Notes under the pieces: generated by a model | What the model was told of the DNA's origin: nothing | The model's database searches: none | The model's input: only the letters and a program-made list of their open reading frames with translations | Assembly: GCA_947468255.1 (NCBI GenBank) | Contig: CANIMM010000225.1 | Coordinates: 1-5,195 of the forward strand | Origin: Chitinophagaceae bacterium | GTDB lineage: Bacteria > Bacteroidota > Bacteroidia > Chitinophagales > Chitinophagaceae | DNA: 5,195 nt | Direction of reading: 5' to 3' | Shown: piece by piece, positions 1 through 5,195 of the stretch | Numbering within the stretch: the stretch's first letter is position 1 | Layout: the number at the start of each line of letters is the position of its first letter | Program-made: the position numbers and the translations under genes

Positions 1-2606
1 TCTTTGAATATACCATCATACTGATAAAGCAAATTTTGATCCGGATTGTTTACATCACTAGGCATTGGCTTTCCGGTAGACAATTGGTAAGAAGGTCTTC
101 CTGGAGTTTCATCCCAGAAGGTAATTTTATTCTTAGAGGTTCCTCCGTTTACACTTACATTATAACGTAGATCACCGATGGTATTGTTATACCCTAATTT
201 AAATTCAAATCCCTTGTTATCTACTTTGCCGATATTTTCAGCTGGCAATGTTAAACCAGTAGATGTAGGAATAGAAGCATTTCTTCTCCACAAGATGTTT
301 GACCGGTGGTTTTGGAAACTTTCAAATTCAAAAGTCAATCTGTTATTCAAAACGGTACCTTCCAAACCTATGTTGTAATTATTGGCAACTTCCCAAGTAA
401 GGTTGGTATTGGGAATTCCATTTTCTTTTAATGTTTGAACCACTGAGTTTCCTGCTGTATAGCTACCATAAGCATAAGTAGGCAGATAATCATACTCTCT
501 TAAACTACCGTTGAAGAATACTTGGTCATTACCCAACTGGCCCCATGAACCACGAATTTTCATGGTATTGATGAATTTTACATTGTTTTTGAAGAAGTTT
601 TCCTCTGAAATTCTCCAACCAGCTGTTACCCCTGGAAAGAAACCGAAACGGGTAGCTTCTGGAAACATGTAAGAACCATCTCTACGCCAAAGGAACTCGG
701 CGATGTACTTTTCTTTGAAATTGTATCCAACACGTCCAAAATAGTTAAGACGAGCACGCTCCCAAGCGGCACCGCCTGTTTGCTGGTTACTCAATCCACC
801 TGCAAATAATTGGTCAATTGCTTCAGACGCATAATATTGACGGTAGGCATTGAAAAAATTAGCGTTGGATGTTTCTTTCGTTACACCCGCAAGCACTGTA
901 ATATTATGGTTTCCAAAAGAACGATCATAAGTACCAATTGCTTCCAGCATTAAATTGATCTGATCTTGGGAAGCTTGGTTAAGCGTAGCCTGTGTTGCAG
1001 GTCCTTTTTTAACCGCTGTCATGATTGGTGTAACACCATCTGCTTGAAAGCCACTCCAGTTGTAGATATACCAAGGTTTTACCCATGTTTTACGTTGCTG
1101 AACATATTTATCAACAGAAGCATTCAAGGTAAATTTCAAACCTTTCACCCAAGGATTCGTTATGTCCACCTTAGCATTGGTTTGATAATAATAACGAGTG
1201 TCTTTATCGTACCCTGTTTGATTGGTGGTAATAACCACCGGCTGTTCTCCATTTTCAATATCTGGAGCAGCTTGGCCATTTGGCCAGATGGCATTTTTAG
1301 TTGGATAGCCTCTCATCATCATTCTGAAAATAGATCCTGCTCCTTTAGTAGGGAAGAAACGATTTTCTTGACGTGCATCAATTCCCAAAGAAGTACTAAT
1401 GTATTTGTTCACTTTTGCATCTAAGTTAAAACGCATATCATACTGCTTGTATCCGGTAGCAGAATTTTTATAATACCCATCTTGATTTTGGTAACCCAAA
1501 GAAGCGAGGTATTTTACATTTTCTGTTCCGCCTGAAATTTGCAAGTTTTCTTTTGTTTGTGGTGACCATGGTTTCAACACAGCTGAAAACCAGTCTGTAT
1601 TAGGGTGACCCCATGGATCAGTACCATCCGCATATTTGGTGAAATCGGCAGGAAGAAAAGGAGCCGTTAATTTATTACCACCAGCGGTAGTATAAATTCC
1701 AGTAGATTTAAATGCCGCACTAGCTGCAGACCATTCTGCCGAAGGAAGTTTGTATATTTCAATTTCGTTCGCCATAGTAGCATACTGAGTAGCATTGGTC
1801 AACTTTGGCAACATAGTTGCAGCAGCCCAACCCTGATTATGACTAAAGGAAATTTCTGGTTTGCCGGTTTTACCATGTTTGGTAGTAATTAAGATTACAC
1901 CATTGGCAGCCCTTGCACCATAAATAGCACCAGAGGCATCCTTCAATACAGACATACTTTCGATGTCCTGAGGATTTAAACGATCAAAACCTCCAGCACG
2001 AGCTGGTACTCCATCAATAACGATCAAGGCGTCGTTATTTCCCAAAGTATTAGATCCACGGATACGGATTTTTGATCCATCATAACCTGGTTCTCCACTT
2101 GTGTTAACAGCAACTACACCCGGTAAACGACCAGCAATGGAGTTGGAAAGATTGTTTGCAGGTGATCTCGCTAGTTCAGAACCTTTTACCACTGCAACAG
2201 CACCAGTAAGGGTAACTTTCTTTTGAGAGGCATACCCTACTACTACTACATCATCGAGTTTGCCAACGGCAGCCTTTAGACTTATAGTAAATTCGGTCTT
2301 ACCGCTAACACTCAATTCTTGCTTATCATATCCGATAAAAGATATTACAAGAATTGATTTTTCAGATGGGACAGAAATGCTAAAGGTACCATTTTGATCA
2401 GTGGTAACTCCTTGTTTTGTTCCCTTAATTGAAACTGACACCGATGCCAATGGGGTTCCATTTTCATCGGTAACTTTACCAGTTACTTTTTTATCCAGGC
2501 TGTTGTTCAATGGATTGATTGCCTGTGCCGATATTGTCAGTAATACACTGAACAATACCACTAGCCAGGAGCCTAATTTCCTTACACGTTTAATGTTTTT
2601 GGTCAT
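1..2606 (-). CDS. SusC-like TonB-dependent outer-membrane transporter, 3' end beyond window
   Basis: This gene encodes an outer-membrane barrel that imports oligosaccharides with a SusD-type lipoprotein, powered by TonB. I translated it from the ATG at 2606-2604 and found 868 codons without a stop, reaching the window edge. SusC proteins are usually about 1000-1100 residues, so roughly the last 150-200 are missing. Residues 1-29 are a signal peptide: basic start (KNIKRVRK), hydrophobic core, and SAQA at the end. Residues about 39-110 form the carboxypeptidase-regulatory-like domain (VTGKVTDENGTPL, then a segment ending FIGYDKQELSV). A short link containing DDVVVVGY (about 118-125) leads to the plug domain, with RLPGV (160), RIRGS (181), VIDGVP (196) and LKDASGAIYGARAANG (221-236) followed by VILITTK. 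Barrel strands follow, and the visible end reads QYDGIF, typical of SusC. The spacer to the upstream lacI is 143 bp with no obvious terminator. Substrate cannot be read from the sequence. Confidence 0.96.
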   Translation of the reverse strand, partial: MTKNIKRVRKLGSWLVVLFSVLLTISAQAINPLNNSLDKKVTGKVTDENGTPLASVSVSIKGTKQGVTTDQNGTFSISVPSEKSILVISFIGYDKQELSVSGKTEFTISLKAAVGKLDDVVVVGYASQKKVTLTGAVAVVKGSELARSPANNLSNSIAGRLPGVVAVNTSGEPGYDGSKIRIRGSNTLGNNDALIVIDGVPARAGGFDRLNPQDIESMSVLKDASGAIYGARAANGVILITTKHGKTGKPEISFSHNQGWAAATMLPKLTNATQYATMANEIEIYKLPSAEWSAASAAFKSTGIYTTAGGNKLTAPFLPADFTKYADGTDPWGHPNTDWFSAVLKPWSPQTKENLQISGGTENVKYLASLGYQNQDGYYKNSATGYKQYDMRFNLDAKVNKYISTSLGIDARQENRFFPTKGAGSIFRMMMRGYPTKNAIWPNGQAAPDIENGEQPVVITTNQTGYDKDTRYYYQTNAKVDITNPWVKGLKFTLNASVDKYVQQRKTWVKPWYIYNWSGFQADGVTPIMTAVKKGPATQATLNQASQDQINLMLEAIGTYDRSFGNHNITVLAGVTKETSNANFFNAYRQYYASEAIDQLFAGGLSNQQTGGAAWERARLNYFGRVGYNFKEKYIAEFLWRRDGSYMFPEATRFGFFPGVTAGWRISEENFFKNNVKFINTMKIRGSWGQLGNDQVFFNGSLREYDYLPTYAYGSYTAGNSVVQTLKENGIPNTNLTWEVANNYNIGLEGTVLNNRLTFEFESFQNHRSNILWRRNASIPTSTGLTLPAENIGKVDNKGFEFKLGYNNTIGDLRYNVSVNGGTSKNKITFWDETPGRPSYQLSTGKPMPSDVNNPDQNLLYQYDGIFK

Positions 2607-2666
2607 AAAAGCAAGTTTTTAAAATTGGTTTTTGAAATGTTTAGGTGTTTTCATAATACTTAGGAT

Positions 2667-2699
2667 AAAATTTAATTTAAGATTCATACATAATGCAAT
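2667..2699 (-). promoter_or_regulatory. Possible weak promoter for the susC-like gene
   Basis: On the minus strand, TAAATTTT (2674-2667) matches the Bacteroidota -7 consensus TAnnTTTG at all but the last base. ATTG (2699-2696) sits 21 bp upstream as a poor -33 element. Transcription would start about 55-60 nt before the ATG at 2606. The spacer 2607-2749 is very AT-rich, so a match of this quality can occur by chance. It contains no CARTCGA operator-like site, unlike the other two promoter regions here. The alternative is read-through from lacI. Confidence 0.25.
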
Positions 2700-2749
2700 T
2701 TTTCATATTTATTGTGATTGGAATATACCTGGTTGACTTATTTTAGTAT

Positions 2750-3781
2750 CTAATTTTGAAGTATTGCGGTGGACTCTCTCTTTTTTAATATCGGCTCCAA
2801 AATAATATTCTCTAACTTTTTCTTGGGTTCCTTGTTGCCTTTACTAATGATTTCAATTAAAAGGGTCGCCGCTTTTTTACCCATCTCCACCGTTTGCTGG
2901 TCTACCGAAGAAAGGGAAGGACTAATGTGTTCCCCAAAATTTTCGTTAGCAAAACCGATCACTCCAAAATCCTTCGGCATATTTACCTTTCTGTCTTTTA
3001 ATCCTTTGATTATACCTAAAGCCGAGAAATCTTCTGAAGCAAAAACGGCATCAGGAATTTTTTTTAATCCAAAAAAATATTCCACCGATTCCATTCCACA
3101 TTGAATAGATAAATCGCCAGAATAAATAAGTTGTTTGTCTACTGCTATATTATTCGCCTTCAAAGCCCCCAAGTAACCCAGCAAGCGATTGTTAAAATTG
3201 GTCAATTGCTGCGGTCCCGATACATGGGCAATTCTTTTATACCCTTTTTTAATCAAATGCTCTGTCGCCATAAAAGCACCCTTATAATCATCAATTACTA
3301 CCGATGGCACGTTGAAATCAACAATGGTTCTATCAAATAAAACCAATGGAATGGCTTTTTTAGAAAGATCCTTGAAATGGCTAAAATCCGTCGTTTCTTT
3401 TGCAATGGATGCTAATATACCATCCACTCTAGCTCCAAGGAATGTTTCAATCGCCTTTTTTTCAAGCTGGGTAGTCTCCTCTGTCTGGTACAATAAAATA
3501 TTATACCCCTTACTACTGGCCATCATCTCAATTCCATGTACTACGGATCCAAAAAAGTTCATCTGCGCACTGGGAATCATTACTCCAATGGTATTGGACT
3601 TTCCAGATCGAAGCGAGGAGGCAATCCTGTTTCGCTGATAATTCAGTTCTTTGGCTTTTTCCTTTACCAACCTTCTTGTTTCATCGCTGATACGAGGACT
3701 ATCATTCAATGCTCTTGAAACAGTTCCAGAAGTTATTTTTAACTCCCGAGCAATATCATGTATGGTGGTTTTTAATAGCAA
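2750..3781 (-). CDS. LacI-family transcriptional repressor
   Basis: This 343-residue protein has the usual length for a LacI/GalR regulator, a sugar-responsive DNA-binding repressor acting as a dimer. Residues 6-25 form the helix-turn-helix (TIHDIARELKITSGTVSRAL). Residues about 50-62 (RNRIASSLRSGKS) match the hinge helix, whose leucine (Leu57) in this family wedges into the central CpG of the operator. From residue 63 (NTIGVMIP) the periplasmic-binding-protein-like sensor domain follows: ARVDGIL (117), VLFDR (147), VVIDDYKGA (161), HLIKKGYKRIAHVSGP (175-190), DAVFASEDFSALGI (244), GVIGFANE (273) and the SSVDQ motif (291-295). The start is TTG at 3781-3779. No in-frame ATG lies between it and the helix-turn-helix, and Thr6 sits at the expected distance. 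No Shine-Dalgarno is visible. The gene lies between GH43 and susC on the same strand and is preceded by a perfect palindrome that probably serves autoregulation. The effector is not predictable from sequence. Confidence 0.95.
   Translation of the reverse strand: MLLKTTIHDIARELKITSGTVSRALNDSPRISDETRRLVKEKAKELNYQRNRIASSLRSGKSNTIGVMIPSAQMNFFGSVVHGIEMMASSKGYNILLYQTEETTQLEKKAIETFLGARVDGILASIAKETTDFSHFKDLSKKAIPLVLFDRTIVDFNVPSVVIDDYKGAFMATEHLIKKGYKRIAHVSGPQQLTNFNNRLLGYLGALKANNIAVDKQLIYSGDLSIQCGMESVEYFFGLKKIPDAVFASEDFSALGIIKGLKDRKVNMPKDFGVIGFANENFGEHISPSLSSVDQQTVEMGKKAATLLIEIISKGNKEPKKKLENIILEPILKKRESTAILQN
3779..3781 (-). other. TTG start codon of the lacI-family gene
   Basis: The codon at 3781-3779 reads TTG on the minus strand and is followed by LLKTTIHDIARE. 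Scanning upstream in the same frame through the palindrome, I found neither an ATG nor a stop over about 25 codons. An upstream start would have to fall inside the operator and promoter. Starting at TTG places the recognition helix where the family has it. A weak start codon without a Shine-Dalgarno fits a low-abundance repressor. Confidence 0.7.
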
Positions 3782-3788
3782 ATTGCGT

Positions 3789-3840
3789 AATCGATTGTAT
3801 TTATTTGTGCACTCGATTGTATTGAATATGCAATCGAGTG
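3789..3840. promoter_or_regulatory. Cluster of three TCGA-centred operator-like sites before lacI
   Basis: Three CpG-centred elements stand in a row: AATCGATT (3789-3796, a perfect 8-bp palindrome), CACTCGATTG (3810-3819) and CAATCGAGTG (3831-3840). Their centres lie 22 and 21 bp apart, about two helical turns, which puts them on one face of the DNA. The 11-mer AATACAATCGA on the minus strand occurs twice in exact copy (3801-3791 and 3823-3813). LacI-family operators are characteristically CpG-centred palindromes, so these are good candidates for binding by the adjacent repressor. They lie between the predicted -7 element and the TTG start. Identity of the bound protein is inferred. Confidence 0.6.
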
Positions 3841-3850
3841 CACAAATAAA
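3800..3850. repeat. Perfect 20-bp inverted repeat with 11-bp centre
   Basis: The left arm, 3800-3819, begins TTTATTTGTGCAC and ends TCGATTG. The right arm, 3831-3850, is its exact reverse complement. The 11-bp centre (3820-3830) is itself partly symmetric, with 3821-3822 pairing 3828-3829. Each arm holds one operator-like decamer and a GTGCAC palindrome. The right arm overlaps the predicted lacI -7 element. It most likely acts as an operator for repressor dimers. As RNA the inner part could also form a hairpin in the lacI leader. Confidence 0.85.
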
Positions 3851-3873
3851 GACTTCTTTTTCAATTCACCAAA
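3843..3873 (-). promoter_or_regulatory. Predicted lacI promoter (-33 TTTG, -7 TTTATTTG)
   Basis: On the minus strand TTTG (3873-3870) is followed by a 19-bp spacer and TTTATTTG (3850-3843), one mismatch from the Bacteroidota -7 consensus TAnnTTTG. The predicted start near 3836 gives a leader of about 55 nt before the TTG. The -7 element is the outer end of the 20-bp inverted repeat, so a protein bound to the palindrome would block the polymerase. That arrangement suggests negative autoregulation. Confidence 0.5.
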
Positions 3874-3894
3874 TTTTTTGCCAATTTTTTTAAC

Positions 3895-4008
3895 AAAAAA
3901 ATAATGTTGGACGGTTTTTCAAGCTGATGGAGGGGTCATTACTCCTTTTTTTTCAAAAAATCAACCCAATTGCCTTGAAAGGGTAGCAGCTCCAAACCTG
4001 CCAACATT
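3895..4008 (-). terminator. Large folded 3' region with T7 run after the GH43 gene
   Basis: The structure begins 6 nt after the GH43 stop codon. On the minus strand AATGTTGG (4008-4001) pairs with CCAACATT (3910-3903). After a 2x2 mismatch, GGTTT (3998-3994) pairs with AAACC (3917-3913), and AGCTG (3991-3987) then pairs with CAGCT (3926-3922). The interior holds a run of Ts next to a run of As (about 3945-3960). One base after the outer stem comes TTTTTTT (3901-3895). A long paired stem closed directly by a U-tract fits intrinsic termination. The span of about 106 nt is larger than a standard terminator hairpin, so a structured 3' UTR or a small RNA is an alternative. Confidence 0.5.
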
Positions 4009-4014
4009 CATTCA

Positions 4015-4977
4015 CTATTGAAGCAATGAATTGAATTTTTCTGCTGCTATTTTCAACACCGTTCCATGCCTCGCCCCCTCAGGAAAGTGGATTTTTTCGG
4101 AAATGTCTTTCCAGTTAACCAGATCAGAAGATATTACCGCTCCATAAACCTTTTTGGTGTATTTGTCAAAATATACAATCCATTCTTTGCCAATTTGAAT
4201 TGCCGTTGGGCCCTCCGCCCAGTAGTTTCCGGTGATTGGAGCGGACGGTTTGCCAAAACCAGCCGTAAGCCGTTTGCTAAAAGCAAGCCGCAGGTTTTTC
4301 TGGGGAACCGGCTTGAGTGTTTCATCTTTTAAAATCATCCAATAACCCTTTGTTCCCTGCTGAATGGTGCCGTCAATCACATTAAACCCTTGGTCATACA
4401 ATATTTTGGCTCGGCTAAACTTTTTGAAATCTTTGGTGGTCACGTAATAAATTCGGTGGTTGTACTTTTCATCCCCGTTTTGCGTACCCTTCAAAAATCT
4501 TCCGGGAATGGTGGTGGACCAATAAATCATATATTGTTGCGCTTGCTTATCATAGAAAATTTCTGGCGCCCAGCAATTAAGGGCCTCCTTCTCCGATTCC
4601 ATTACAGGTAGGTATCGCTGCTCGCTCCAATGCAATAGGTCGCTGGAACTTGCATATCCAATCCCTTTTTCATTCCAACTCACGGTCCATACCATGTGAA
4701 ACAGTCCATCAACCCCCGTGATAATACAAGGATCCCGCATGAGCTTGTCCTTGCTTATCAAAGGCTGTAAAAATGAACTGTCGCCTTTGAGTGCCGTAAA
4801 ACGGTAACCGTCCCTGCTCCAAGCCAAGTGTAGCCCATCTTCCCCATTGTTTTTAAAATAAGAGAACAGCAAAACGGAGTCTTTTCCCCTGTTTTGCTGC
4901 GCCTGCACCACCATTCCTATCAATAAAAATGACAGTACGATGGCTGCAAATACTACCATTTTAATCCGTTTTTCCAT
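4015..4977 (-). CDS. Secreted glycoside hydrolase, family 43-type
   Basis: This 320-residue protein looks like a five-bladed beta-propeller glycosidase of the GH43 type. Such enzymes act on arabinose-, xylose- or galactose-containing glycans by inversion. Residues 1-26 are a signal peptide (KRIK, hydrophobic core, VQA before QQ). No lipobox cysteine follows, so a periplasmic or secreted location is likely. Candidate catalytic residues are Asp82 in MRDPCI (general base), Asp202 in NVIDGTI (pKa modulator) and Glu255 in YWAEGPTA (general acid). The base-to-modulator spacing of 120 residues agrees with characterised GH43 enzymes such as the Cellvibrio arabinanase Arb43A. Other blade motifs are LHLAWSRDG (49), FHMVWT (93), IGYASSSDLLHW (106), NCWAPEIFYD (134), YYVTTKDF (177) and RHGTV (303-307). 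The start is ATG at 4977; Met7 is a less likely alternative. The gene has its own predicted promoter. The exact subfamily and substrate cannot be assigned. Confidence 0.85.
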   Translation of the reverse strand: MEKRIKMVVFAAIVLSFLLIGMVVQAQQNRGKDSVLLFSYFKNNGEDGLHLAWSRDGYRFTALKGDSSFLQPLISKDKLMRDPCIITGVDGLFHMVWTVSWNEKGIGYASSSDLLHWSEQRYLPVMESEKEALNCWAPEIFYDKQAQQYMIYWSTTIPGRFLKGTQNGDEKYNHRIYYVTTKDFKKFSRAKILYDQGFNVIDGTIQQGTKGYWMILKDETLKPVPQKNLRLAFSKRLTAGFGKPSAPITGNYWAEGPTAIQIGKEWIVYFDKYTKKVYGAVISSDLVNWKDISEKIHFPEGARHGTVLKIAAEKFNSLLQ

Positions 4978-4994
4978 GGACTTTGTTTTTTATT

Positions 4995-5024
4995 GAATCG
5001 ACTGCTCAAAACAAGTGTCGACTG
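4995..5024. promoter_or_regulatory. Two TCGA-centred operator-like sites before the GH43 gene
   Basis: The minus strand carries CAGTCGA twice, at 5024-5018 and 5004-4998, exactly 20 bp apart. The upstream copy contains a GTCGAC palindrome and lies in the spacer of the predicted promoter. The downstream copy (CAGTCGATTC) lies just after the -7 element. Both match the heptamer CARTCGA that appears three times before lacI, with CAGTCGATTC one mismatch from the palindromic form CAnTCGAnTG. Control by the neighbouring LacI-family repressor is inferred from shared motif, spacing and position. Confidence 0.5.
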
Positions 5025-5038
5025 TTATCAATTACAAA
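5007..5038 (-). promoter_or_regulatory. Predicted GH43 gene promoter (-33 TTTG, -7 TTGTTTTG)
   Basis: On the minus strand TTTG (5038-5035) is followed by a 20-bp spacer and TTGTTTTG (5014-5007), one mismatch from TAnnTTTG. Transcription would begin around 5000, about 20-25 nt before the ATG at 4977. One operator-like site lies in the spacer and another covers the predicted start point, so a bound repressor would occlude it. Confidence 0.5.
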
Positions 5039-5039
5039 G

Positions 5040-5082
5040 CCGGTGTGCAATACAGGGGAAAACCCCAGATTTTGCACACCGG
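5040..5082 (-). terminator. GC-rich hairpin after the beta-galactosidase-like gene
   Basis: CCGGTGTGCAA (5040-5050) is the exact reverse complement of TTGCACACCGG (5072-5082). Inside, GGGG (5055-5058) pairs with CCCC (5063-5066) around an AAAA loop, with 4-5 unpaired bases between the two stems. It starts 12 nt after the stop codon at 5095. The U-tract after it on the minus strand is poor (CTTTGTAATT), so termination may be partial, or the hairpin may protect the 3' end of the upstream message. It ends 1 bp from the predicted -33 element of the next gene. Confidence 0.55.
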
Positions 5083-5094
5083 ACAATGATTTTT

Positions 5095-5195
5095 CTATTT
5101 TTTTACCGGAATGATGAGGTAACTGTACTGATAGTCCTTGTAGGGCAATCGGTACTTTACAAGCGGCAACTCTCCCCAGCTATTGATGCCCCCCA
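5095..5195 (-). CDS. C-terminal end of a GH2 beta-galactosidase-like protein (partial)
   Basis: Only the last 32 codons plus two bases are in the window, and the stop is TAG at 5097-5095. The tail begins GGINSWGELPLVKYRLP and ends YSYLIIPVKK. This resembles the end of the last domain of LacZ-type GH2 beta-galactosidases (the small-chain domain), where a GG-x-(D/N)SW motif is followed by an aromatic-rich Y-x-Y strand. E. coli LacZ has GIGGDDSW followed by RYHYQL at the same place. That domain contributes to the active-site region in LacZ. Such an enzyme would release terminal galactose from imported oligosaccharides. The gene is on the same strand as the GH43 gene, 117 bp upstream. The catalytic glutamates lie outside the window, so activity cannot be judged. 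Confidence 0.75.
   Translation of the reverse strand, partial: GGINSWGELPLVKYRLPYKDYQYSYLIIPVKK

Noticed and set aside
966..1424. Plus-strand open frame of 152 codons
   Set aside because: It lies antisense inside the susC-like gene, its product is cysteine- and histidine-rich with no recognisable domain, and the minus strand gives a continuous SusC translation.
2607..2749. CRISPR, tRNA or riboswitch in the susC upstream region
   Set aside because: The region shows no repeats, cloverleaf or strong conserved stem; it is simply AT-rich.
2769..3638. Several plus-strand open frames opposite lacI
   Set aside because: All are shadows of the lacI-family coding sequence, with no family motifs of their own.
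3800..3850. Invertible promoter or recombinase site, as in phase-variable Bacteroides loci
   Set aside because: Invertible promoters have inverted repeats flanking a promoter-sized segment. Here only 11 bp separate the arms, so inversion would change nothing useful, and no recombinase gene is nearby.
3903..4008. Insertion sequence or MITE bounded by inverted repeats
   Set aside because: The arms are imperfect, no target-site duplication was seen, and the T7 run beside the outer stem fits a terminator better. The possibility is kept only as an alternative.
4066..4611. Open frames overlapping the GH43 gene on both strands
   Set aside because: They are out-of-frame readings of a gene with clear catalytic motifs. 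The compositions are unconvincing and no start context supports them.

Overview
The window is AT-rich chromosomal DNA from a member of the Bacteroidota. The diagnostic signs are a SusC-type TonB-dependent outer-membrane transporter, promoter-like pairs of the TTTG / TAnnTTTG kind, and start codons with no Shine-Dalgarno sequence. The transporter's style suggests Sphingobacteriia or Cytophagia rather than gut Bacteroides, but this is an impression only. Every supported gene lies on the minus strand, so reading order runs from the high coordinates to the low ones.

Layout in transcription order: (1) 5195-5095, the last 32 codons of a gene whose C-terminus looks like a GH2 beta-galactosidase. (2) 5094-4978, an intergenic region with a GC-rich hairpin (5040-5082) followed by a promoter-like pair (5035-5038 and 5007-5014) and two TCGA-centred operator-like sites. 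(3) 4977-4015, a secreted GH43-type glycosidase with its three catalytic acids recognisable. (4) 4014-3782, an intergenic region with a roughly 106-nt folded 3' region ending in a T7 run (terminator-like), then a lacI promoter overlapped by a perfect 20-bp inverted repeat. (5) 3781-2750, a LacI-family repressor starting at TTG. (6) 2749-2607, a short AT-rich spacer. (7) 2606 to the window edge, the first 868 codons of a SusC-like transporter, cut off before its C-terminal barrel strands. A SusD-like partner would be expected just beyond position 1.

The genes read as part of a polysaccharide utilisation locus. SusC would import oligosaccharides, the secreted GH43 and the GH2 enzyme would trim them, and the local LacI-type repressor would sense a sugar product. 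The main non-coding observation is that the heptamer CARTCGA (R = A or G) occurs three times in front of lacI and twice in front of the GH43 gene, spaced about two helical turns apart and overlapping the predicted promoters. It is absent in front of susC. This predicts a small local regulon (lacI itself plus the GH43 gene). No mobile elements, CRISPR arrays, tRNA or rRNA genes were seen.
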